Made by a program: the position numbers and the translations under genes. A stretch of 36,624 bases of DNA from Mollicutes bacterium (GTDB lineage Bacteria > Bacillota_I > Bacilli_A > Izemoplasmatales > Izemoplasmataceae). The DNA lies in contig PWFC01000081.1 in the NCBI GenBank assembly GCA_003554025.1, forward strand, positions 1 to 36,624, written 5' to 3'. A model generated the notes under the pieces. The model worked only from the letters and a program-made list of their open reading frames with translations. It ran no database searches and had not been told where the DNA came from. Within the stretch, counting starts at the first letter, position 1, and every line of letters starts with the position of its first letter. Below, one piece after another: positions 24,605 through 32,191 of the stretch.

Positions 24605-25988
24605 GAACTACGCGCTCATTCTCGCCGCCGGCAAAGGCACGCGCATGAAAACCGAACTGCCCAAATGCGCTTTTCCCATCCTGAAAAAACCGATGATCGA
24701 ATACATCGTTGAAAGCGTTGAAAGAAGCCGCATCCATGAAAGTTACGTTGTCGTAGGCCATCAGCGCGAAGTGCTTGAAGATCTGCTTGACGAACGTGCG
24801 CAGTTTGTCTATCAGCCGGAACAACTCGGCACGGGCCATGCGGCCCTTTGCGCCAAACAATCGTTGGGCGCAAAAGAGGGCACGACGCTCATCTTGCTTG
24901 GGGATATGCCCTTGATTAATGAACAAATCATCGACAAGATTCTCTACACCCACCATAAATTCAACAACGATTTGACGGTCGTGACCGCGAACTTTGACGA
25001 CCCAGAAGGCTACGGGCGCATCATCCGCGACAAGTACGGGAAAATCCAAGCCATCGTCGAGGACGCCAACTGTACCGAAGACCAACGGCAAATCAACGAA
25101 GTCAACACCGGTCTTTACGCGGTCGACAATCAAACGCTTTTCAAGACGCTTGATTTCATCGAAAAGAATCCTTATAAAAACGAATACTACTTGACCGACA
25201 TCGTCGAATTGATGCGCAACGATTACAAAGTCGGCACCTTCACCGTGCGCGACAAAAACCGCGTGATGGGCATCAACGACCTTTACGCCATCAGCATCGC
25301 CGAAAAGTTTTTGCGCGATGAGATCAACCGCGGCCATATGTTAAACGGCGTGTCGATGATCAACCCCGAAACCATCACCATCGGGCACAACGTCAGCATC
25401 GAAGGCGATGTGACCATCAACCCCAACACCACCATCACCGGCAATTCGACCATACGAAAAGGCGCCGTCATCGGACCGAACACCGAAATCCATAACGGCA
25501 CCATCCACCAAAACGTCAAGGTCAAGCACAGTTTGATCTACGACAGCGCCGTGCACGAAAGATCCACCGTCGGCCCCTTCGCGCATCTGCGCAACAACGC
25601 CAACATCGGCCGCGACAACCGCATCGGCAATTTTGTCGAGGTCAAAAAGTCTTCCACCGGCCCCAACACGAAAGCGTCGCATCTCGCCTACATCGGCGAT
25701 ACCGAAACCGGCGCGAACGTCAACTTCGGTTGCGGCAGCATCACCGTCAACTATGACGGCAAAGAAAAACACAACACCTATATCGGCGACGACGTCTTCA
25801 TCGGCTGCAACACGAACCTTATCGCCCCTATCACCGTCGAAGACAACGTCTTCATCGCCGCCGGCAGCACCGTCACCGACGACATCCCTCAAGGCGCGCT
25901 CGCCATCGCGCGCAACCGCCAAATCAACAAAGCCGACTACACCAAGCACCTTGTCAAGCCGAAACCGAAAAACAACGGCAAAAAATAG
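24597..25988 (+). CDS. glmU: Bifunctional GlcN-1-P acetyltransferase / GlcNAc-1-P uridyltransferase
   Basis: GlmU acetylates glucosamine-1-phosphate and joins it to UTP, giving UDP-GlcNAc for peptidoglycan and other polymers. The N-terminal uridyltransferase begins with LAAGKGTRMKTELPK. The C-terminal half is a left-handed beta-helix of hexapeptide repeats (many I-G-x-N units, about residues 255-445) with the acetyltransferase motif HLAYIGDTETG. The start at 24597 lies inside glmM and matches the conserved N-terminus; the frame is open further upstream only as a glmM shadow. At 463 residues it is complete. Confidence 0.97.
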   Translation: MAKNYALILAAGKGTRMKTELPKCAFPILKKPMIEYIVESVERSRIHESYVVVGHQREVLEDLLDERAQFVYQPEQLGTGHAALCAKQSLGAKEGTTLILLGDMPLINEQIIDKILYTHHKFNNDLTVVTANFDDPEGYGRIIRDKYGKIQAIVEDANCTEDQRQINEVNTGLYAVDNQTLFKTLDFIEKNPYKNEYYLTDIVELMRNDYKVGTFTVRDKNRVMGINDLYAISIAEKFLRDEINRGHMLNGVSMINPETITIGHNVSIEGDVTINPNTTITGNSTIRKGAVIGPNTEIHNGTIHQNVKVKHSLIYDSAVHERSTVGPFAHLRNNANIGRDNRIGNFVEVKKSSTGPNTKASHLAYIGDTETGANVNFGCGSITVNYDGKEKHNTYIGDDVFIGCNTNLIAPITVEDNVFIAAGSTVTDDIPQGALAIARNRQINKADYTKHLVKPKPKNNGKK

Positions 25989-25997
25989 CGGAAACGT

Positions 25998-26025
25998 TTG
26001 ACAAACGCATTCTATGTGCTATAAT
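25998..26025 (+). promoter_or_regulatory. Strong promoter of infC-rpmI-rplT
   Basis: TTGACA (25998-26003) and TATAAT (26020-26025) are 16 bases apart, and TGC precedes the -10. Both hexamers are full consensus. Confidence 0.88.
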
Positions 26026-26032
26026 TAACTCG

Positions 26033-26157
26033 GCTTAAAAAAAGTGGAAAGAAGAGTACCCGCTCTCACCCGATGGAGAAGTCCATGGGTCGACGCTACA
26101 GAATATCTCTGTTTAGACGTTCACAAGTGTGGGTACAATGTGCCCGCACTTTTTCTT
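26033..26157 (+). ncRNA. L20-type ribosomal protein leader with attenuator hairpin
   Basis: The leader lies between the promoter and infC, where Bacillota carry an L20 leader. AAGTGTGGGT (26125-26134) pairs with GCCCGCACTT (26142-26151), followed by a T-rich run: a terminator-like attenuator. GTACCCGC (26056-26063) can instead pair with GTGGGTAC (26129-26136), which would break the terminator. A small hairpin (ACCCG-ATGGA with TCCATGGGT) lies between. The expected control is excess L20 binding the RNA and causing early termination. The class assignment rests on position and this fold, not on a covariance search. Confidence 0.75.
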
Positions 26158-26185
26158 TCCCAATATTTCAGGAGGTGACACCACC

Positions 26186-26722
26186 ATCAAAAGAAAAGCC
26201 AACAAGAAAAAGGACAGCGGCATCGTCAACGAAGACATCCGCGCCCGTGAAGTCATGGTCATCACCGACAGCGGTGAAAAACTCGGCGTAAAGCCGACCG
26301 GGGAGGCCATCGACATGGCCTACGACCGTGATTTGGACCTCGTGTTAGTCGCGCCCGGAGCGAAACCTCCCGTCGCGAAGTTCATGGACTACAACAAGTA
26401 TCGCTATGAACAAAAGAAAAAGGCGAAAGAAGCGAAGAAAAAGCAACACGTCATGCAGCTCAAGGAATTGCGTCTTTCTCCGAAAATCGAAAAGCACGAT
26501 TTTGAAACCAAGCTGCGCAACGGCCGCAAGTTCTTAGAAAAAGGCGACAAACTCAAAATTTCGATCCGTTTCCGCGGACGCGAAATGGCGCACACCGACC
26601 AAGGCCGAAACGTCATGATGGACTTCGCCAAGCGCGTCGAGGACATCGCCGAATTTGAAAGCCGTCCCAAACAAGACGGTCGCACCATGATTATGACCCT
26701 CGTACCCAAAAAAGACCATTAA
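26186..26722 (+). CDS. infC: Translation initiation factor IF-3, apparent ATC start
   Basis: IF-3 binds the 30S subunit and checks the start codon. The family begins a few residues before VNEDIRAREVMVITD and continues through KFMDYNKYRYEQ and KHDFETKLRNGRKFL to the MIMTLVPKK end; all are present. A strong site GGAGGTGA (26171-26178) is followed by no ATG, GTG or TTG that would keep the conserved N-terminus. The in-frame ATC at 26186 is seven bases after it. infC uses rare start codons in other bacteria (AUU in E. coli, AUC in Myxococcus), letting IF-3 limit its own synthesis. With this start the protein has 178 residues. It is followed by rpmI and rplT. Confidence 0.93.
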   Translation: MKRKANKKKDSGIVNEDIRAREVMVITDSGEKLGVKPTGEAIDMAYDRDLDLVLVAPGAKPPVAKFMDYNKYRYEQKKKAKEAKKKQHVMQLKELRLSPKIEKHDFETKLRNGRKFLEKGDKLKISIRFRGREMAHTDQGRNVMMDFAKRVEDIAEFESRPKQDGRTMIMTLVPKKDH

Positions 26723-26736
26723 GGAGGATTTTTCCC

Positions 26737-26931
26737 ATGCCTAAAATGAAATCCCATTCCGGCACGAAGAAGCGTGTGAAAAAAACCGCATCCGGAAAAC
26801 TCAAAGTGTCCCACGCCAACCGTGCCCACTTGAAAACCGCGAAATCCAAATCGTCGATTCGCAAAAACCGCCGTCCGAAATACGTGAAGACGCCGGACGC
26901 CAAACGGATGAAAAAACAAATTCAAAAATAG
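26737..26931 (+). CDS. rpmI: 50S ribosomal protein L35
   Basis: A 64-residue, strongly basic protein with the usual L35 opening (PKMKSHSGTKKRVKKT) and SSIRKNRRPKYV in the second half. AAGGAGG precedes the ATG. It sits between infC and rplT with short gaps, the standard order in bacteria, and is probably controlled by the same leader. Confidence 0.97.
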   Translation: MPKMKSHSGTKKRVKKTASGKLKVSHANRAHLKTAKSKSSIRKNRRPKYVKTPDAKRMKKQIQK

Positions 26932-26952
26932 AATAACCTAGGAGGAATAACC

Positions 26953-27549
26953 ATGCCACGAGTCAAAGTCGGAACCCTCTCCCGTAGGCGTCGCAAGCGT
27001 ACGCTCAAACTCGCCAAAGGGTATTTCGGTTCCAAACATTTACTGTATAAAACCGCCAACGAACAAGTCATGAAGTCGCTGACGTATAGTTACCGCGACC
27101 GCAAAAAAAGAAAAAGCGATTTCCGCAAACTTTGGATTTCCCGCATCAACGCCGCCGCCCGTCAAAACGGCCTCAGCTATTCCCGCATGATCAACGGGCT
27201 CAAGCAAGCGGACGTCCAAATCAACCGGAAAATGCTCGCCGATATCGCCGTACACGACGAAGACGGCTTCAAAGACCTTTGCGAAACCGCGAAAAAAGGG
27301 TTGAAAGGCGAAAAGCCCGAACCAAAAAAAGCGACCGCAAAGAAAAAAGAAGACCCCAAAAAAGAAACGGCCAAGAAAGAAACCCCGAAAAAAGAAGCTT
27401 CCAAGCCCGAGAAGAAAGAAGCGTTGAGCAAGGAAGCTCTTCAGGATAAGACCGTCGACGAACTCAAACAGATGTGCAAGGACAAAGGCATCACCGGCTA
27501 CTCTTCTTTGAAGAAAGCCGAACTCATCGACACCCTTTTGAAAGCATAA
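26953..27549 (+). CDS. rplT: 50S ribosomal protein L20 with a long C-terminal extension
   Basis: Residues 1-118 are a complete L20 ([24 protein letters not shown], then [22 protein letters not shown]), which binds 23S rRNA early in 50S assembly and usually controls its operon. The usual length is about 118 residues; here it is 198. Residues about 119-157 are a lysine, glutamate and alanine-rich linker. Residues about 158-198 look like a small Rho_N/SAP-type helix-extended-helix module ([32 protein letters not shown] with the typical spacing). Such modules bind nucleic acid in other proteins. Their role on L20 is unknown. AGGAGG lies before the ATG. Confidence 0.96.
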   Translation: MPRVKVGTLSRRRRKRTLKLAKGYFGSKHLLYKTANEQVMKSLTYSYRDRKKRKSDFRKLWISRINAAARQNGLSYSRMINGLKQADVQINRKMLADIAVHDEDGFKDLCETAKKGLKGEKPEPKKATAKKKEDPKKETAKKETPKKEASKPEKKEALSKEALQDKTVDELKQMCKDKGITGYSSLKKAELIDTLLKA

Positions 27550-27552
27550 CGC

Positions 27553-27583
27553 AAAAAAAATGACCAAACGGTCATTTTTTTTG
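27553..27583. terminator. Bidirectional terminator between rplT and the copB-type gene
   Basis: AAAAAAAATGACC pairs with GGTCATTTTTTTT around loop AAAC (27566-27569). A and T runs on the two sides suit both directions. It overlaps the last codons of the minus-strand ATPase gene. Confidence 0.92.
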
Positions 27584-29596
27584 TACTTTGAGCCATTGGG
27601 CGTTGATGGCGACAACCACGGTGCTAAGCGACATGAAGATGGCGCCGACGGCCGGAGATATCAAAAAGCCTATGCCGGCAAGCACACCCGCGGCGAGCGG
27701 AATGGCGACAACGTTGTAGGCGGTCGCCCAGAAAAGATTTTGAAGCATTTTTCGATAGGTGGCCGCTCCAAAGCGGATGAGCGCCAAGACGTCGCCCGGA
27801 TCGCTGCTTACCAAGATGATGTCTGCCGTTTCGGCGGCGACGTCGGTCCCCGATCCGATTGCGATGCCCACATCGGCTTGCGCAAGAGCGGGGGCGTCGT
27901 TAACGCCGTCTCCGGTCATGGCGACGAATCTGTTTTCTTGTTGAAGGGATTTGACTTTTTCCAGTTTGTCGTCGGGCAGAACTTCGGCGAAATATCCGTC
28001 AATGTTTAACTCGTCCGCGACCGCTTTGGCGGAATCTTCGTTGTCGCCGGTGAGCATCCAGCATTCGATGCCTAAAGCTTGCAGGGCTTTGATGGTGTCT
28101 TTAGAGGATTCACGGATGCGGTCCCCCAAGCCGATGACGGCCTGGAGCGTTCCATCGACGACCATGAACACATCGGTCGTCGCGGTTTTTGAGTCCGTCT
28201 TTGGAGGGGTGAGATTTTTCTCGCGGAGCGCTTTTGGGCTCAAAATGGCGACGGATTTGCCATCAACTTCTCCAAAGACGCCTTTTCCCTTTTCGGCGCG
28301 GAAGTTTTTCGCTTGCAATCGTTTGATCCCGTTTTCTTTCGCTTCGTTGACAATGCCTGTGGCGATCGGGTGTTCGGAGTGCGCTTCGATGGAGGCGGCG
28401 TATTGCAGGATGCGGTTTCGTTCCATATCGCCGGTTTCCTGAACGAAACGAACTCCGAATTCTCCGTGTGTCAGCGTTCCGGTCTTGTCGAAAACGACGG
28501 TGTCGATCTTTCCGGCGTTTTCAAAAGCGGTGCGGTTGCGGATGAGCAATCCTTCGCGAGCGGAAAGCGCGGTGGAGTTGGCGACCACTAGCGGAGTCGC
28601 AAGACCGAGCGCGTGCGGACAGGCGATGACCATGACGGTCGCCATGCGGGCGACTGCGAATGTGGGGTTGCCGCTGATGATCAACCAAACACTGAGCGTG
28701 GTGAACCCTACAAAAAGGGCGATGAACGTCAAATATTGCGCGGCTTTGTCGGCGAGGTTTTGCGTTTTCGACTTGTCCGCTTGCGCTTTTTGCACCATGT
28801 CGATGACTTTGGAAAGGTAGGCGTCTTCGCCGGTGCCTTTTACGCGGACTTCTAAAGAACCGTCCCCGTTTATGGAACCGCCGATGATTTCGTCGCCTTT
28901 TTGTTTTTCGATAGGCCGGGCTTCGCCGGTAAGCATCGATTCGTTGACGTGCGAGGTTCCTGAAGCGACAAGGCCGTCGGCGGGGATCTTTTCGCCAGGC
29001 CGGATTAAGATTGTATCGTTTTTTTGCAAGTTTTCAACGTCTACTTCGACGATGGAGTCGCCTTCGATTTTGTGGGCTTTTTCAGGCATGAGCTTTGCGA
29101 GTTCGTCTAGTGACTTTGACGCATGCAAAACTGAGCGCATTTCGATCCAGTGCCCCAAAAGCATGACCGCAATCAAAGTGGCGAGTTCCCAGAAGAAGTC
29201 GTCGCCTTCTAAACCGAGCATGGTGGCCAAACTGTAGAAGTAGGCGACGCTGATGGCCATGGTTATGAGGGTCATCATGCCTGGCGATTTGGTTCGAATT
29301 TCCTCTTTTGCCCCTTTTAGGAAAGGGAACCCTCCGTATAGGAAAATGAAGGTTGAAAGCGCGGCAAGCAAAAAGCCGGCGCCGGGGAAATCTAGTTCAA
29401 ATCGAAACCAGTCTTGAATCATGGGCGATAGCGCCAAAATAGGAATGGTGACGACAAGTGCGATGAAGAATCTTTTTTTGAAGTCGGCGATCATTTTTGC
29501 GTGATGGTCGCCGTGGTCGTGATGATGGTGGTTTTGATGGTTGCCCTTGTCGTGGTTTTGGTGATGGGAATGGTGTTCATGCTTTTCGTGTCGCAT
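27572..29596 (-). CDS. copB: Copper-exporting P-type ATPase, CopB-like (P1B-3), His-rich N-terminus
   Basis: A 674-residue heavy-metal P-type ATPase of the inner membrane. The transport motif is CPH (326-328, IACPHALGLATP), typical of CopB/P1B-3 pumps rather than CPC of CopA. It has the phosphorylated Asp370 (DKTGTLTHG), the TGEARP actuator loop, TGDNEDSA and GDGVNDAPALAQ. Residues 1-33 hold about 14 histidines instead of a CxxC metal domain, also usual for CopB. AAGGAGGTG precedes the start. It is the last gene of a leftward operon with a CopZ-like chaperone and a His-rich exported protein. Copper (or silver) export is the likely role. Confidence 0.93.
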   Translation of the reverse strand: MRHEKHEHHSHHQNHDKGNHQNHHHHDHGDHHAKMIADFKKRFFIALVVTIPILALSPMIQDWFRFELDFPGAGFLLAALSTFIFLYGGFPFLKGAKEEIRTKSPGMMTLITMAISVAYFYSLATMLGLEGDDFFWELATLIAVMLLGHWIEMRSVLHASKSLDELAKLMPEKAHKIEGDSIVEVDVENLQKNDTILIRPGEKIPADGLVASGTSHVNESMLTGEARPIEKQKGDEIIGGSINGDGSLEVRVKGTGEDAYLSKVIDMVQKAQADKSKTQNLADKAAQYLTFIALFVGFTTLSVWLIISGNPTFAVARMATVMVIACPHALGLATPLVVANSTALSAREGLLIRNRTAFENAGKIDTVVFDKTGTLTHGEFGVRFVQETGDMERNRILQYAASIEAHSEHPIATGIVNEAKENGIKRLQAKNFRAEKGKGVFGEVDGKSVAILSPKALREKNLTPPKTDSKTATTDVFMVVDGTLQAVIGLGDRIRESSKDTIKALQALGIECWMLTGDNEDSAKAVADELNIDGYFAEVLPDDKLEKVKSLQQENRFVAMTGDGVNDAPALAQADVGIAIGSGTDVAAETADIILVSSDPGDVLALIRFGAATYRKMLQNLFWATAYNVVAIPLAAGVLAGIGFLISPAVGAIFMSLSTVVVAINAQWLKVQKK

Positions 29597-29652
29597 ACGG
29601 CACCTCCTTCACACTTTCATAGTACGGCATGATATTGTGTGTGTAAAGGATT

Positions 29653-29892
29653 TTACCATGCGTCTTCTTCGGAACTGACCGACAGTTTCTTCGCGGCGTA
29701 TCCCAAAGATTCGATGCCTTCGACATACACCTCGGCATCGTCTTCTTCGCCGCGGTATTTCACGAGCCCGAACCCTCTTGAGATGTTGACGTCGGCCTCA
29801 TCCGCGCCCAATCGCCGTAGAATGTTTTCGATGCGATTGACGCAGCTCGCGCAATGCATGTTGTCGATTTTTACTCGAAGTGTGTATTTCAT
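29653..29892 (-). CDS. CopZ-like heavy-metal-binding chaperone
   Basis: A 79-residue single HMA domain with the metal-binding motif MHCASC near residues 12-17 (two cysteines spaced CxxC), the usual cytoplasmic Cu(I) chaperone size. GGGAGGG lies before the ATG. The beta-alpha-beta pattern (VNRIENILRRLGADEADVNIS) is canonical. It should pass Cu(I) to the ATPase encoded downstream. The acidic tail (SSEEDAW) is short and of no known meaning. The symbol copZ would fit but is not certain. Confidence 0.92.
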   Translation of the reverse strand: MKYTLRVKIDNMHCASCVNRIENILRRLGADEADVNISRGFGLVKYRGEEDDAEVYVEGIESLGYAAKKLSVSSEEDAW

Positions 29893-29895
29893 GCT

Positions 29896-30144
29896 TCAAC
29901 CCTCCCAATTATGGTGATGGTTTTCGTCGTTCTCATGATGATGTTCGAAGTTGTCGTTCCCATGGTGATGTTCGAAGTCTTCGTTCCCATGGTGATGTTC
30001 GAAAGGCTCCTCTTCAAGTTCGTGACAGTGTCCGTATGGTTCATCCGAGTCGTTGGCGTCGTCGTTTTCGACGTGCGCGTTGAGCGCGATGCCGCCTAAG
30101 AGGATGGATGCGGACGCAAAGAATGAAATCAGAAATTTTTTCAT
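29896..30144 (-). CDS. Exported His-rich metal-binding protein
   Basis: The 82-residue product has a signal peptide or membrane anchor (MKKFLISFFASASILLGGIAL) and a mature part dominated by His, Glu and Asp. It contains three tandem FEHHH units of nine residues and a final HHH. This composition suits binding of Cu, Zn or Ni outside the membrane. I chose the second Met because AAGGAGGAG sits six bases before it; an ATG at 30162 lies ahead of that site. It is the first gene of the leftward copper operon, directly under the predicted operator at 30180-30198. No known family is recognised; function follows from composition and context. Confidence 0.8.
   Translation of the reverse strand: MKKFLISFFASASILLGGIALNAHVENDDANDSDEPYGHCHELEEEPFEHHHGNEDFEHHHGNDNFEHHHENDENHHHNWEG
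29927..30004 (-). repeat. Tandem 27-base repeat coding for FEHHH units
   Basis: Three copies start at 29927, 29954 and 29981, with period 27 bases. The first 24 bases are the same in copies 2 and 3 and nearly so in copy 1 (TCGTTCCCATGGTGATG core). They code for the His-rich repeat of the exported protein. The unit is in frame, so copy number can change without breaking the gene. Confidence 0.9.
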
Positions 30145-30166
30145 GTTTTCTCCTCCTTTCATGTTA

Positions 30167-30198
30167 AGCCTATCAAGAAATTGTGAACGAAATATGAA
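30167..30198 (-). promoter_or_regulatory. Predicted response-regulator box and promoter of the leftward copper operon
   Basis: On the minus strand TTCATATTTCG (30198-30188) is followed by TTCACAAT (30187-30180): direct half-sites with an 11-base pitch. Nine bases after TTCACA lies TAGGCT (30172-30167), preceded by TGA, a TGN-type -10. No separate -35 is present. The same box with the same spacing occurs at 32142-32173, upstream of the SHOCT gene. Confidence 0.65.
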
Positions 30199-30235
30199 AA
30201 GTCGTCCAACAACCCTAAATTCTTTTTGTGTGCTA

Positions 30236-30244
30236 TGCTATAAA
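30236..30244 (+). promoter_or_regulatory. Predicted promoter of the two-component system (extended -10)
   Basis: TGCTATAAA at 30236-30244 is an extended -10 close to the response-regulator start at 30258. The implied leader is only a few bases. No convincing -35 is seen. Confidence 0.45.
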
Positions 30245-30257
30245 TAGAGGTGGTTCG

Positions 30258-30929
30258 ATGCATATTTTGGTGTTGGAAGACGAACGGAAAATCAACGATA
30301 TGATTGCGCTTTATGCGAGGCAGGAAGGACACGATGTCTTAAGCGCTTACGACGCGGAATCGGCGCTCCGCATTTTTTCGGAAGAAACAGTGGACCTTGT
30401 CATCACCGACTTGATGCTTCCCGGTCTCCAAGGGGACGCGTTTGTCGATGAAATCCGCGCCAAGAGCGATGTTTACATCATCGTATTGAGCGCGAAGACC
30501 GCCTTAGAACATAAGCTTTCTTTGCTTCAAAAGGGGGCGGACGATTATATGGTCAAGCCGTTTTCCATCGACGAGTTGCTTTTGAAACTGCAAAACATCG
30601 CCAAACGAATCGACAAGGAGTCTTTGCTCGCTTTCCGAATCGAAGGGAAGGAAGTGCGGGTCAAAGAAAAGACGAACCGCATCTATGTCGACGGGAAGGA
30701 AGCGGGGTTCAAAAACACCGAATACCGCATCTTGCGGTATCTGATGCGCCACGCGGGACAGATTATGAGCCGTTCGCAGATTCTTGACGCCTGCCTTTGG
30801 GAGAGCGAGGCTTACGACCGGATTGTCGACAGTTACGTGAAGACGATTCGCCGCAAGCTCGGCGTGAAATCGGTGATTGAAACAGTGTATGGCGAAGGCT
30901 ACCGGTTTGCGGGTGAAAACGATGCGTAG
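30258..30929 (+). CDS. OmpR-family response regulator
   Basis: A 223-residue regulator with an N-terminal receiver domain and a C-terminal winged-helix DNA-binding domain. Receiver residues: acidic Glu7-Asp8 (VLEDERK), phosphorylated Asp51 (ITDLMLPG), Ser/Thr of VLSAKT and Lys of MVKPFS. The C-terminal part has the OmpR-type EYRILRYLMRHAGQIMSRSQIL and RRKLG...YGEGYRF signatures. AGAGGTGG lies before the ATG. It overlaps the sensor kinase gene by eight bases. It lies between two copper-resistance units whose promoters share a direct-repeat box suited to OmpR-type dimers, so it is probably a copper-responsive regulator. Confidence 0.93.
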   Translation: MHILVLEDERKINDMIALYARQEGHDVLSAYDAESALRIFSEETVDLVITDLMLPGLQGDAFVDEIRAKSDVYIIVLSAKTALEHKLSLLQKGADDYMVKPFSIDELLLKLQNIAKRIDKESLLAFRIEGKEVRVKEKTNRIYVDGKEAGFKNTEYRILRYLMRHAGQIMSRSQILDACLWESEAYDRIVDSYVKTIRRKLGVKSVIETVYGEGYRFAGENDA

Positions 30930-32148
30930 CTTGTCCGATTTTTTTGCGAAGCAATTCTCTCGGACCTTCAAGATTGCGTTCACGGTCGTGTTTTTGCTGG
31001 TGAATCTAACGGTGGTTGTGGTCAATACGCTTTATATCAACCATACCGTTGAGGAACAAAACGAATCGCTTGTTGAGATGGTCGAACATTTGATCGAATT
31101 CGAAAGCGAAGAAGCGGCGCTTACCTATATGGAGCATTACGGCCATACCCACCAAGTGTTTTTGCGTTATGAAAGCGTCGAGAGATTTTTCGAGACAAAA
31201 ACCGCTCCGGAAGACGACGCCCGCTACAACATAGAAATTGTCGGTCAGAAAGTCGGCGAACTCACCGTCGACAACGCTCAATCCAACCTCACCCTCTCGA
31301 ACATGACCTATCTTTTGAGCGTGAACGCCGTGTTGATTGTCATTTTCCTGTTTTCGCTCATCGGAATTGACAAAGCGCTTAAGAAAAACAACGACACAAT
31401 TTTACGAGACGTGCATTCCGTCCTGCAAAGAACGCGCAAGAAAGAGCCGGACGTTGAGTATTCTTTCGACGATTTTGCCCGCATTGACGAAGCGCTTTCG
31501 GAGGCGTTTTCGAAGCTTTCGCGCTTGCGCGAAGAACACAAGCGAAACATTGAGGCTTTGGCCCATGACATCAAGACGCCTCTCACCGTCGTCACCTCGT
31601 TGACCGAAGGCGTCTTTCAAGGGCGCATCGAACGAAGCGAAGAAGTGAAAACTTCCATACTCGAAGAAACCAAACGCATCAACGACCTTGTGGAAAAAAT
31701 CATCGAAGGCGACGCCGACGAAGCCGACGAGACAATCGATTTGAGCGGTTTGCTGCATGAGAGGTTGTCGCTTCATCAGCCCTTGTTTGACAAAAAGGAA
31801 CAAGCCTTGCGCAAAAACATCGCCCAAGGTGTCGCGCTGAGGGCGAAAGCGGATGAACTGAAGCGTCTGATCGACCATCTTTTGCTCAACGCGCACCAAT
31901 ACTCGCCCGAATCGGCCGGTATTTCGGTGTCGCTTTCGAAGAACCCTGTCCGTTTCATGGTGAAAGATGAAGGCGAAGGCATCGACGAAAGCCTCAAGAA
32001 AAAAATCTTCCCCTCCCGGCTTGATTCCGGGGGAAGCGGCGTCGGCTTGCTGATTGTCAAGCGAATCGTCGACAAGATGCAAGGCGAGATTGAACTGAAA
32101 AGCGAGAAAGGGAAAGGTACGACGGTAATCGTCACCTTCGATTCATAA
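30922..32148 (+). CDS. Sensor histidine kinase
   Basis: A 408-residue membrane kinase. Two membrane helices (about 18-37 and 129-148) frame an extracytoplasmic sensor loop of about 90 residues. The loop contains HYGHTHQ (72-78) with closely spaced histidines and may bind metal. The H-box His215 is in ALAHDIKTPLT, the N-box is LLLNAHQYSP, with G1 DEGEGID and G2 GSGVGLLIVKR. It is translated together with the response regulator. The copper role is inferred from the neighbours and the His cluster in the loop. The last codons overlap the operator upstream of the SHOCT gene. Confidence 0.92.
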   Translation: MRSLSDFFAKQFSRTFKIAFTVVFLLVNLTVVVVNTLYINHTVEEQNESLVEMVEHLIEFESEEAALTYMEHYGHTHQVFLRYESVERFFETKTAPEDDARYNIEIVGQKVGELTVDNAQSNLTLSNMTYLLSVNAVLIVIFLFSLIGIDKALKKNNDTILRDVHSVLQRTRKKEPDVEYSFDDFARIDEALSEAFSKLSRLREEHKRNIEALAHDIKTPLTVVTSLTEGVFQGRIERSEEVKTSILEETKRINDLVEKIIEGDADEADETIDLSGLLHERLSLHQPLFDKKEQALRKNIAQGVALRAKADELKRLIDHLLLNAHQYSPESAGISVSLSKNPVRFMVKDEGEGIDESLKKKIFPSRLDSGGSGVGLLIVKRIVDKMQGEIELKSEKGKGTTVIVTFDS

Positions 32149-32173
32149 TTCGTTCACAATGTTGTGCTATCCT
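32142..32173 (+). promoter_or_regulatory. Predicted response-regulator box and promoter of the SHOCT-CueP pair
   Basis: TTCATAATTCG (32142-32152) is followed by TTCACAAT (32153-32160), direct half-sites with an 11-base pitch. Nine bases after TTCACA lies TATCCT (32168-32173), preceded by TGC. The box spans the stop codon of the kinase gene. It nearly equals the minus-strand box at 30180-30198. Confidence 0.65.
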
Positions 32174-32191
32174 TCAAGTGGAGGTGGAAAC

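Noticed and set aside
26129-26185. infC start at ATG 26129
   Set aside because: It lies inside the attenuator hairpin, lacks a ribosome site, and would add residues foreign to IF-3.
29927-30004. CRISPR-like array
   Set aside because: The repeats are in frame inside a coding region, with three-base spacers and a His-rich product.
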